In this document: one piece after another, positions 1-5,870 of the stretch
Numbering within the stretch: the first letter of the stretch is position 1
Layout of the letters: each line of letters begins with the position of its first letter
Assembly: GCA_049644325.1 (NCBI GenBank)
Contig: JBARRR010000025.1
Coordinates: 1 to 12,002, forward strand
DNA length: 12,002 nucleotides
Source of the DNA: DASZHA01 sp049644325
Lineage (GTDB): Bacteria > Chloroflexota > Dormibacteria > DASZGP01
Direction: 5' to 3'
Notes under the pieces: model-generated
Told to the model about the DNA's origin: nothing
Databases searched by the model: none
Seen by the model: the letters and a program-made list of their open reading frames with translations, nothing else
Program-made: the position numbers and the translations under genes

Positions 1-1361
1 GGGTAGCCGAAGGAGACCTTCTCGAACTCCACCTCGCCCCGAAGCGGCGACGGCAGCGGCCGCGGATGCTCCGGCCGCTCCACCGCGGTCGGCGTCTCCA
101 GCAGAGTGAAGAGGTTGGATAGATATAGATTGTGTTCGTACATCGAGCTGAAGCCGCCGAGCAGGTTGGAGATCGAGCTCTGGACCTGGCTGGCGGCGCT
201 GGTGTAGAGGGTCAGGTCGCCGAGCGTCAGCCGCCCGGCCACCGCCTGAAGGGCCACGTATAGATAGGTGATCGAGCCCGCCAGCGTGGTCAGGATCCCC
301 CACAGGTAGCCGGCGATGTAACGGCGGGTGATCTGGCGCCGCTGCCGCTCGTAGTACGTCCCCGCTAGCAGCCGGTAGCGCTCGCTGAAGTAGCCGCCGA
401 GCCCGAACAGCTTGACCTCCTTGGCGAAGGTGTCGGTCGTCACCAGCTGCACCAGGTAGTTCATCCGCCGGAGCAGCCGCGAGTTCCAGCGCGCGATGCG
501 GTAGCCCCACCACGAATAGCGCGTGTCGGAGATGAACGCCGGGATCGGCGAGACCAGCGCGATCAGCGCCAACCGCGGGCTGACCCCCAGCAGCAGCGCG
601 ATCATCGATATGAACGTGATCGCCGTCTGCAGCAGCCCGAAGGTGCTGGAGATCATCTGCACCGGGCGGTTGCGCGAGTCCTCCTGGGCGCGGCGCAGCA
701 GGTCGTACGACGCCGGGTCCTCGAAGAACGGCAGGTCGAGCGCGGCGGCGTGGTCCATCACCATCAGCTGGATCCGGATCTGGACCCGCTCCTGCAGCAG
801 CTGCTGGGCGATGTTGCGCACGGTGCTCATCAGCGAGCTGATCGCCGCGATCGCCAGGGCCACCACCGCCAGCACGATGATCACGCCGACCGAGCTCATG
901 AATGGCGAGTGGATGGTGAAGCCAGGCATCGGCACTGACAGCCGGGTGACGTCGGGCCTCCCTTGCGAGCGGATCACGATCGCCTCGACCACGGAGTTGA
1001 TCAGGAGCTTGGCGTTGTAGGCGGTGGCCGCGGGGATGATGCCGGCGACCACGGTGACCACCGCCAGCGTGACGGTGGCGGCGGGGCTCGCGGTCCAGAC
1101 CAGGCGGAAGACCCGCGGCATCGCGACCAGCGTCCCGCGCACTGAGTCGCGGATCAGCTTCCAGCGCTCGCGCAGGTTGGTCGGCTTGTCGGGGTCGGGC
1201 GGCTCTTCTACGACCGGCGGGCCGCTCAGGCCGGAGGTCGAGGATTCGGCTTCGGTGGCCTCGGCGGGCGCGTCGACACGATCGGGTGCCCCAGGACGGC
1301 GCCACCAGGGGCGTCGAGGGCCGGAGCCGTTGTCTGAGGGCGTGCCGTTGTTGCTAGCCAT
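1..1361 (-). CDS. ABC exporter, transmembrane half (partial, ATPase end off the left edge)
   Basis: Open reading frame of 453 codons read on the minus strand from ATG at 1361 and still open at base 1. It resembles half-size ABC exporters (permease fused to ATPase), which pump a substrate outward using ATP. Residues 1-70 are a hydrophilic, Pro/Ser/Glu-rich cytoplasmic extension. After that come hydrophobic segments typical of a six-helix exporter domain, the cytoplasmic-loop motif FFEDP at 212-216, and EVKLFG at 315-320. The last visible residues (RGEVEFEKVSFGYP) are the first strand of the nucleotide-binding domain, so Walker A, signature and Walker B all lie outside the window. There is no Shine-Dalgarno sequence before the ATG. 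The gene is 57 bases downstream of vapC on the same strand, so read-through is possible. The substrate cannot be inferred. The family is near certain. Confidence 0.9.
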   Translation of the reverse strand, partial: MASNNGTPSDNGSGPRRPWWRRPGAPDRVDAPAEATEAESSTSGLSGPPVVEEPPDPDKPTNLRERWKLIRDSVRGTLVAMPRVFRLVWTASPAATVTLAVVTVVAGIIPAATAYNAKLLINSVVEAIVIRSQGRPDVTRLSVPMPGFTIHSPFMSSVGVIIVLAVVALAIAAISSLMSTVRNIAQQLLQERVQIRIQLMVMDHAAALDLPFFEDPASYDLLRRAQEDSRNRPVQMISSTFGLLQTAITFISMIALLLGVSPRLALIALVSPIPAFISDTRYSWWGYRIARWNSRLLRRMNYLVQLVTTDTFAKEVKLFGLGGYFSERYRLLAGTYYERQRRQITRRYIAGYLWGILTTLAGSITYLYVALQAVAGRLTLGDLTLYTSAASQVQSSISNLLGGFSSMYEHNLYLSNLFTLLETPTAVERPEHPRPLPSPLRGEVEFEKVSFGY

Positions 1362-1373
1362 ATCTAGGCTAAC

Positions 1374-1392
1374 TACCGCACGAATCGCGGTA
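1374..1392. promoter_or_regulatory. Inverted repeat just upstream of the ABC exporter start
   Basis: TACCGC (1374-1379) and GCGGTA (1387-1392) are exact inverted arms around a 7-base loop, ending 13 bases from the exporter ATG. It could be an operator or a leader hairpin. It is short enough to occur by chance in GC-rich DNA. Confidence 0.25.
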
Positions 1393-1418
1393 TTGCCGCA
1401 ACGCCCGAATGGGCAGGG

Positions 1419-1826
1419 CTACGGCAGAAGCTGGAAGGCGCCGCCGGCTGCTGGGCGGATGACGGAGAAGTGCCGGTGGTCAAGCGTAGCGATTCGGGGC
1501 TCATGCAGTCTTTCCGCGACGGCAACAACGGCGGCGTCGACGAATCCAAGATTTAGGTCGTCATATTGCTGGCAGAGATCGCGGATGCGCGAGTAGTCAA
1601 CAGGATGCAGCTCCTCCACGACGAGTCCCCCTGACTCCACATCGGCCAGGATCGCATCGAACGCATTGCTCCCAAGTCGCGTTCGCACCAACCAGTCCAG
1701 CTCAACGACCACCGGCGCCGGTACCACAAACCGCTCCCGCCTCTGGCTCAGCAGCTGCACGCAGGCGGCATGGTCCCCATCCCGAACATGGATCGCTGCC
1801 AGCAGCGGACCCGTGTCCAGGATCAA
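1419..1826 (-). CDS. vapC: PIN-domain ribonuclease toxin, VapC-like
   Basis: A 135-residue PIN-domain protein of the length usual for VapC toxins, which are Mg-dependent RNases acting on cellular RNA. The N-terminus ILDTGPLLAA gives the first acidic residue, D4. E42 (in VVVELDW), D97 (in LGFVDAAVVA) and D116 (in ATLDHRHF) complete the expected acidic active site, so the enzyme appears intact. The start codon is TTG at 1826. It overlaps the TGA stop of the upstream vapB as TTGA, and no good ribosome binding site precedes it, so translation is probably coupled to the antitoxin. This antitoxin-then-toxin order is the standard VapBC arrangement. The RNA target cannot be told from the sequence. 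Confidence 0.88.
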   Translation of the reverse strand: MILDTGPLLAAIHVRDGDHAACVQLLSQRRERFVVPAPVVVELDWLVRTRLGSNAFDAILADVESGGLVVEELHPVDYSRIRDLCQQYDDLNLGFVDAAVVAVAERLHEPRIATLDHRHFSVIRPAAGGAFQLLP

Positions 1827-2053
1827 CGCCAGCTGAGAGGCTCAAATGGCATGTCGGAAGCCTGCCGTGCGAGATCTGTTGGCACCGTCTCAACTGACGC
1901 CGCCCCGATGCATGTCAAAGGAGGCCTCGCCTGGTTGACGCGGAGTTCCAGGGCCTGACGGATAACTTCTGCCAGTGATACCCGCTCCCGGCGAGCCACG
2001 CTGGCTAGTTGCTCGAGGAGGTCTTCGTCAGCCATGATCGTTGTGCGCCGCAT
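1823..2053 (-). CDS. vapB: Ribbon-helix-helix antitoxin, VapB-like
   Basis: A 76-residue protein. The N-terminal half (MRRTTIMADEDLLEQL then SLAEVIRQALELRV) has the strand-helix-helix pattern of ribbon-helix-helix repressors. The C-terminal tail (about 42-76) would wrap the VapC toxin. An in-frame start 45 bases further upstream exists, but its extra residues do not resemble the family, whereas the start at 2053 gives the usual MRRTT beginning. No ribosome binding site is present. A CATAAT hexamer lies exactly six bases before this ATG, which fits a leaderless message. The gene overlaps vapC by four bases. In this family the antitoxin normally binds its own promoter, and the perfect palindrome at 2056-2065 is the obvious candidate site. 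Confidence 0.85.
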   Translation of the reverse strand: MRRTTIMADEDLLEQLASVARRERVSLAEVIRQALELRVNQARPPLTCIGAASVETVPTDLARQASDMPFEPLSWR

Positions 2054-2065
2054 AACATAATTATG
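2054..2065 (-). promoter_or_regulatory. Putative vapBC promoter and operator palindrome
   Basis: CATAATTATG at 2056-2065 is a perfect 10-base palindrome, AT-rich in otherwise GC-rich DNA. On the minus strand its CATAAT (2065-2060) is one base from TATAAT and sits six bases before the vapB ATG, so transcription would begin at or next to the start codon. No convincing -35 box is seen at normal spacing. The palindrome would suit autorepression by VapB, and it puts a CATAAT on the plus strand too. Confidence 0.5.
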
Positions 2066-2165
2066 CCATGGTCCGGCAACGCTAGGTGAGGGACACACCT
2101 AGAACCAATGTGATGCTGGCACCATGGCGTGGGACAGTCTGGGAGCGAGAGACTGGGAGCACGAG

Positions 2166-2171
2166 AGGAGG
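2166..2171 (+). promoter_or_regulatory. Ribosome binding site deciding the lipoprotein start
   Basis: AGGAGG lies eight bases before ATG at 2180. It favours this start over the in-frame GTG at 2129, which would bury the lipoprotein signal peptide behind 17 extra residues. Confidence 0.75.
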
Positions 2172-2179
2172 GCGGAGCT

Positions 2180-2761
2180 ATGAATAGAAGCCAGCGACGG
2201 ATCACCAAACTGACATTGCTGCTTCTCGGAGCAGTGGCACTTGCGGGCTGCGACGTGGGCGCGCAGAAGCTCGCCGGCGGCGGGAGTGTCCCGCCCCCCG
2301 CCAACCCTCCGTCACCGCGGCCCATCAGCACCCATGCGATCCAACCGGACGGCGCCACCACCGACGCCGGGGGTACCGCGACCATGGACCCGGCCACCGG
2401 CCATGCCTGGATGGCGTCGCAGTTCGCCGTCACGGGATCCGCGACCGCGCTGACGATCACCTTCAGGACGCCGAACACCGAGGCCTTCAACACCTTCCAG
2501 CAGCTGGTCTCTAACGGCCAGCGCCATCCGTATCGGTTCGTCCTCACGATGCCTGGCACTTCCCAGGACAAGGACAACTACACGTACGACCTCACCAACG
2601 CCCTGGTCACGCAGGTGCAGCAAACCACCGCGTCATCGGGCGGGCTGAAGGGGCCAATCGTCTACCAGGTGACTCTGGCTGCGGGCAGTTGGTCGTGGCA
2701 ATACCAGCCGGTTGACGCTTCCGGCTACGCCGTCGGAATCCCGCAGCAGGGGTCCCCTTAG
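2180..2761 (+). CDS. Secreted lipoprotein of unknown function
   Basis: A 193-residue exported lipoprotein. The N-terminus has basic residues (RSQRRITK), a hydrophobic stretch LTLLLLGAVA and a lipobox LAGC ending at Cys24, the expected lipidation site. A Gly/Pro-rich linker (about 28-50) is followed by one domain, about 55-193. The domain is rich in predicted beta strands, with the segments FAVTGSATALTITFRT, YRFVLTMPG, NALVTQVQQT and YQVTLAAGSWSWQY. The order 'LTNALV...' then 'strand ending SWSWQY' faintly recalls the Hcp-type beta-barrel fold, but I cannot confirm this and assign no function. A strong ribosome binding site supports the start. The gene is divergent from vapBC and converges on the next unit, with 31 bases between stops. 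The protein would sit on the outer face of the cell membrane. Confidence 0.8.
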   Translation: MNRSQRRITKLTLLLLGAVALAGCDVGAQKLAGGGSVPPPANPPSPRPISTHAIQPDGATTDAGGTATMDPATGHAWMASQFAVTGSATALTITFRTPNTEAFNTFQQLVSNGQRHPYRFVLTMPGTSQDKDNYTYDLTNALVTQVQQTTASSGGLKGPIVYQVTLAAGSWSWQYQPVDASGYAVGIPQQGSP

Positions 2762-2792
2762 GCAGGATCGAGACCGCAGACCTACTAACGCC

Positions 2793-3095
2793 TCAGGAGT
2801 TGACCTCGAAGTAGGTAACTTCCATCCGATCGACCGTGGGCGGCGCCGTGATCCCCAGCTCTGCCAGGCTCGATGTCCGAACCTGGTTGGCCGGCTGCTC
2901 GCTGCCTCGCATGTCATCCTCCGTCTCCCAGAAGGTGATGCTGATCCCCTTGCCGCTGGACCGGTCACTCAGGGAGATGGCTCCTTTGAATCCGTTCTGC
3001 CCGGATACGGCGGGGATGACCTCCTCCTTGAAGATCCGGATCCCCTCTTCGATGGTCGCCGGGTCGCCGGTGAACTGGGTCGATCGTCCGTACAT
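2793..3095 (-). CDS. ABM-like dimeric alpha/beta-barrel protein
   Basis: A 100-residue soluble protein with the strand-helix-strand-strand layout of the antibiotic-biosynthesis-monooxygenase-like dimeric alpha/beta-barrel superfamily. It has a first strand (YGRSTQFTG), a long helix (TIEEGIRIFKEEVIPAV), then FKGAISLSD and GISITFWETEDDMRGSEQ, the latter a typical family pattern, and a last strand RMEVTYFEVN. Members range from small oxygenases and haem-degrading enzymes to stress proteins with no known reaction. No cofactor residues can be assigned here, so the substrate is unknown. AAGGAGGA (3108-3101) lies five bases before ATG at 3095 and is one of the best ribosome binding sites in the window. 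The gene follows the CBS-domain gene by 30 bases on the same strand and is probably co-transcribed with it. Confidence 0.75.
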   Translation of the reverse strand: MYGRSTQFTGDPATIEEGIRIFKEEVIPAVSGQNGFKGAISLSDRSSGKGISITFWETEDDMRGSEQPANQVRTSSLAELGITAPPTVDRMEVTYFEVNS

Positions 3096-3100
3096 GGCTC

Positions 3101-3108
3101 TCCTCCTT
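3101..3108 (-). promoter_or_regulatory. Strong ribosome binding site for the ABM-like gene
   Basis: AAGGAGGA on the minus strand, five bases before the ATG at 3095. It suggests efficient, independent translation of the second gene in the CBS/ABM unit. Confidence 0.8.
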
Positions 3109-3125
3109 CCGAAATGTGTTCCGCG

Positions 3126-3560
3126 TCAGCTACCCATGATGCGGCTGTCCCGCAGGACGACCGCTTCCATCTCCAACTCTTCCACCCGGTTCTTGACCAC
3201 GTCGCCGATGCTGACGATCCCGCAGACCACCCCGTCCTGGACCACCGGCACATGCCGGATCCGTTTCTCGGTCATCAGCTTCATCAGGTAGCTGGTCGAA
3301 TCCTCGGGCGTGCAGGTCAGCACCTTCTGGGTCATCAGCTCCTGGACCTGCACCTTCAGGGCGCCCGCCCCGAGCTTGGCCAGTCCCCGCACGATGTCTC
3401 GTTCCGACAGGATCCCATCGACTGATGAGCCGTCGCGCGACACCACCAGCGCCCCGATATCGGCCGCGCGCAGCTTCTCCAGGGCGGCTGTGGCATCGCG
3501 ATCGGGCCGGATCGTCTCAACGGCGCGACCCTTCTTGCTGAGGATCGTCTCGACCTTCAT
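3126..3560 (-). CDS. Stand-alone tandem CBS-domain protein
   Basis: A 144-residue cytoplasmic protein made only of two CBS motifs: about residues 8-62 (ends GILSERDIVRGL) and about 74-132 (HVPVVQDGVVCGIVSIGDVV). CBS pairs form a Bateman module that binds adenine nucleotides such as AMP, ATP or SAM and usually senses energy state. The 'G-I-(V/L)-S-x-x-D' signatures are intact in both halves. No enzyme, transporter or DNA-binding domain is attached, so it must act through a partner or as a nucleotide sensor. Stand-alone CBS proteins of this kind are common in actinobacteria-like genomes, often with stress genes. It starts at ATG 3560, with GGGAG right against the start codon and AAGGG a little further upstream. 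The next gene, the ABM-like protein, is probably in the same operon. Confidence 0.9.
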   Translation of the reverse strand: MKVETILSKKGRAVETIRPDRDATAALEKLRAADIGALVVSRDGSSVDGILSERDIVRGLAKLGAGALKVQVQELMTQKVLTCTPEDSTSYLMKLMTEKRIRHVPVVQDGVVCGIVSIGDVVKNRVEELEMEAVVLRDSRIMGS

Positions 3561-3707
3561 CTCCCGGCCCTTAGCATAGTCCGGCCTCGTCTACCGGTGG
3601 GGACGTCGGATTGACTTGGGGCCGGGCGGGATGATAGCGTCCGCGCGGGGTGGGGTCTGGTGGTGTGTCCGCCCGTCGGGGAACCGGCCTAATTCGGGAG
3701 TAAAACC

Positions 3708-4844
3708 GTGAATCATCGCCGCATCGCCGCCATCCTTGCCGCTGGGGGAGCGTTGGCCGGCGGCCTGTTCGCCACCGGCGCGCCCCAGGTGGCGCTCGCT
3801 GCCCCCGCCAGCGTTTTTGTCTACGACGGCAACGGCGCCCTCGACGAGGGCTACACCAAGTTCGGCACCGCCGCCGGGCGAACGGTGGTAACAAACGCCA
3901 CCCTGCCCTCCGACCTTTCGCCGTACGCCTGCGTTGTGCTCCCCATCAACAGCACGGCGTTCACGGGACCCCAGACGACCGAGTTCAACACCTACGTCAC
4001 CGCTGGTGGCACCATCGTCGCCCTTGGTGACAACAGCGGCTTCACCGCCGCCAACACCAACCTGAGCACCCTGTCGGGGGCTCTCGGCGCCGGTCTGACG
4101 ATCGTGAACGGCGTTGGGTCTGGCCCGACCACCAACATCGTGGCGTCCTCACTGACCTCGGGCATGACCTCGTACGGCTACGCGGCCGGGTCGACCGTGA
4201 CGATCGCATCCCCGGGCCAGTCGCTGGTCAACCAGGCCGGCGCCGGCACACAGCCGAGCGTGATCGGTGCCGCGCTGCTGGGTAAGGGCGTCTTCGTTCT
4301 CTCCGGTGACTCAAACGCCTTCTCGGACAACGACGTCAGCGCCTACGCCAATAACTCCAACGGCGTCCTGGTCGCCAACCTCTGCGCCATTCGATCCACG
4401 ACCACGGCGGTCACCTGCCCGGCCCTCAACGCAGGCCAGGCGGTCGACTGCACCGTCACCGTTACCGACACCAAGACGGCCGGGCATAAGACCGGCCCCA
4501 TCGGCACCGTGACTGTGGCCTCTGACAGCGGCGGCACCTTCGCCAACGGCGGGACCTGCACCCTGGCGGCGACCAGCACGCCCGGGGTGTCCAGCTGCAC
4601 CATCAGCTTCACGCCGAATACGAGCGGGAACATCACCGCCACCTACGCCGGTGATGTGCGCCACAGCGGCAGCAACGTGCTTGCCGCCGCGGCGGTAACC
4701 GCGGTGCCGACCCTGCCCAAGGCCGGCGCGGTTCCAGTTGGGCACCCCGCCGGTGGCGCGCTTGCGCTGCTGCTGCTGGTTATGGGAGGCGCTGCGGCGG
4801 CAGCCGGCACAGCGGTCTACCGGACCCGGCGGGTTCGGTCCTGA
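3708..4844 (+). CDS. Surface protein: amidotransferase-like domain, Ig-like domain, LPKAG anchor
   Basis: A 378-residue exported protein. Residues 1-32 are a Sec signal peptide (RR, hydrophobic core, ALAA cleavage site). Residues about 35-226 resemble the class-I-glutamine-amidotransferase-like (ThuA/DUF4350-type) fold: SVFVYDGNG, the VVLP strand, then the TAGGTIVALGD pattern. I see no catalytic Cys nucleophile elbow, so it is probably non-enzymatic. Residues about 230-332 form one Ig-like domain with four cysteines and the ending 'GNITATYAGDVRHSGSN', typical of Big_3-type domains. The C-terminus is LPKAG (336-340), a hydrophobic segment (about 348-367) and YRTRRVRS, the layout of a sortase signal although Thr is replaced by Ala. 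It starts at GTG 3708 with GGGAG seven bases upstream. The role is likely structural or adhesive at the cell surface; the ligand is unknown. Confidence 0.82.
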   Translation: MNHRRIAAILAAGGALAGGLFATGAPQVALAAPASVFVYDGNGALDEGYTKFGTAAGRTVVTNATLPSDLSPYACVVLPINSTAFTGPQTTEFNTYVTAGGTIVALGDNSGFTAANTNLSTLSGALGAGLTIVNGVGSGPTTNIVASSLTSGMTSYGYAAGSTVTIASPGQSLVNQAGAGTQPSVIGAALLGKGVFVLSGDSNAFSDNDVSAYANNSNGVLVANLCAIRSTTTAVTCPALNAGQAVDCTVTVTDTKTAGHKTGPIGTVTVASDSGGTFANGGTCTLAATSTPGVSSCTISFTPNTSGNITATYAGDVRHSGSNVLAAAAVTAVPTLPKAGAVPVGHPAGGALALLLLVMGGAAAAAGTAVYRTRRVRS

Positions 4845-4854
4845 GGTTCTGACC

Positions 4855-4904
4855 GGACCCTTCGAGGTCCCATAGGCATAAGCCCGCCCTCATGCGAGGG
4901 CGGG
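4855..4904 (+). terminator. Two tandem hairpins after the LPKAG surface protein
   Basis: Just past the stop codon, GGACC/GGTCC (4855-4859 and 4866-4870, 6-base loop) is followed by a 9-base perfect stem CCCGCCCTC/GAGGGCGGG (4883-4891 and 4896-4904, loop ATGC). The second stem is strong, but no T-run follows, so intrinsic termination is plausible rather than proven. It separates the surface-protein gene from the CTG-start gene. The rest of the 131-base gap shows nothing else convincing. Confidence 0.5.
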
Positions 4905-4962
4905 TACCGCCTTGGTAGGTTCAAGTCCCCGCAATCCCCGGCCCGCTTGGGCCAAGCCCGAA

Positions 4963-4970
4963 GAGGGAGG
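4963..4970 (+). promoter_or_regulatory. Ribosome binding site supporting a CTG start
   Basis: GAGGGAGG lies five bases before CTG at 4976. No ATG, GTG or TTG is available in this frame between the upstream TAG (4916) and TTG at 5048, which would cut off the signal peptide. Confidence 0.75.
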
Positions 4971-4975
4971 CAATC

Positions 4976-5770
4976 CTGAAACTCCGCTACCTGGTCGTTG
5001 GTGTCGCCGTATTCGGCGCGGCCGTTGGCGGCCTCGGAGCCTCAGCATTGCTGCAAGGCGCGTCCGGCGCCAGCGGAACCAGCCACCTCACCGGCTACGA
5101 CGTCTCCTACCCGCAGTGCGGCGCCAAGCTTCCGGGCGGGGGCACGCTGGCGGTGGTCGGCGTGACCAACGGACTGCCGTGGTCGACCAACCCCTGCCTG
5201 GCCGGCGAGTTCGCCTGGGCATCGAGGAAGCCGCAGGCAGCCGAGTTCTACATGAACACCGCCAATCCCTTCACCGCGAGTAGCCACTGGGCTGACCGCG
5301 CCGGCACCGGGCCGCGGAAGTGCGCCAACCTCGCAGATCCAGCCAACCAGGATTGCGCCTACAACTACGGCTGGAACTCGGCGCTCGACGCTGTCCAGCG
5401 CGCCGCGGCGGCAACCAGCCAGGCGATCGCCGGCAGCCACGGCTGGTGGCTCGACGTCGAGACCGGCAACAGCTGGAACGGCACCACCGCGGCCAACGCC
5501 GCCGATCTGCAGGGCAGCATCGACTACCTGCGGGCCCAGGGGGTGGGCGCCATCGGGATCTACTCGACCTCCTTCCAGTGGGGCCAGGTCACCGGCGGGT
5601 ACCAGGTGAGCGCCAAGGGGTCCCAGCCCGCTCCGGCAAACTGGGTCGCGGGCGCCGCCAATACGCGCGACGCCGCCAGCTGGTGCAGGCCGTCCTACTC
5701 GTTCAGCGGCGGCAGGGTGAAGATGGTGCAGTACCCCAACGGGAGCTTTGACGGCGACCTGATCTGCTAG
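4976..5770 (+). CDS. Secreted GH25-like / DUF1906-like protein, probable CTG start
   Basis: The frame gives 264 residues if translation begins at CTG 4976. That start yields a full signal peptide (KLRYLVVGVAVFGAAVGGLGASA), and GAGGGAGG is five bases upstream; the next usable codon, TTG 5048, would remove it. The mature part looks like the glycoside-hydrolase-like TIM-barrel group (GH25 lysozyme-like/DUF1906). It begins with the first strand GYDVSYPQC (D42), has the acidic pair in WWLDVETGNSW (D160 and E162), continues with a YLRAQGVGAIGIYSTSFQW segment, and ends with VKMVQYPNGSFDGDLIC. In true GH25 enzymes such Asp/Glu residues cleave peptidoglycan, but activity here is only inferred. Several cysteines suggest disulfides outside the cell. 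There is no C-terminal anchor, so it is probably released or wall-associated. It lies between the two LPxAG surface proteins. Confidence 0.72.
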   Translation: MKLRYLVVGVAVFGAAVGGLGASALLQGASGASGTSHLTGYDVSYPQCGAKLPGGGTLAVVGVTNGLPWSTNPCLAGEFAWASRKPQAAEFYMNTANPFTASSHWADRAGTGPRKCANLADPANQDCAYNYGWNSALDAVQRAAAATSQAIAGSHGWWLDVETGNSWNGTTAANAADLQGSIDYLRAQGVGAIGIYSTSFQWGQVTGGYQVSAKGSQPAPANWVAGAANTRDAASWCRPSYSFSGGRVKMVQYPNGSFDGDLIC

Positions 5771-5772
5771 CT

Positions 5773-5822
5773 GACACTCAGCAACAGTCGTTCTGTTTCG
5801 CAGACAACTGTGGCAGAGTGTC
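5773..5822 (+). terminator. Long interrupted hairpin between genes
   Basis: Nested inverted arms begin three bases after the stop codon: GACACTC/GAGTGTC (5773-5779, 5816-5822), an internal GC/GC pair, ACAGT/ACTGT (5784-5788, 5807-5811) and TCTG/CAGA (5792-5795, 5801-5804) around a TTTCG loop. No T-tract follows. It could be a terminator, an mRNA-stabilising structure or a binding site. Confidence 0.45.
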
Positions 5823-5870
5823 GTACCGACGAAGGCGCCTGGCCCCCGGCGCAGGCAACGAGGAGATCGA

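Noticed and set aside
523..1020. Plus-strand open frames opposite the ABC exporter (also 1024-1596)
   Set aside because: They are opposite the exporter and vapC reading frames, their residue composition is unlike real proteins, and no ribosome binding site is convincing.
1403..1414. GCCC-GAAT-GGGC hairpin after vapC
   Set aside because: Only four pairs and no T-tract; too weak to call a terminator.
2005..2577. Minus-strand 190-codon frame over vapB and the lipoprotein gene
   Set aside because: It overlaps two genes with strong independent evidence and shows no domain.
4917..4930. GTTCAAGTCC, resembling a tRNA T-loop
   Set aside because: The bases on each side do not form the five-pair T-stem, and no anticodon or acceptor arms can be built around it.
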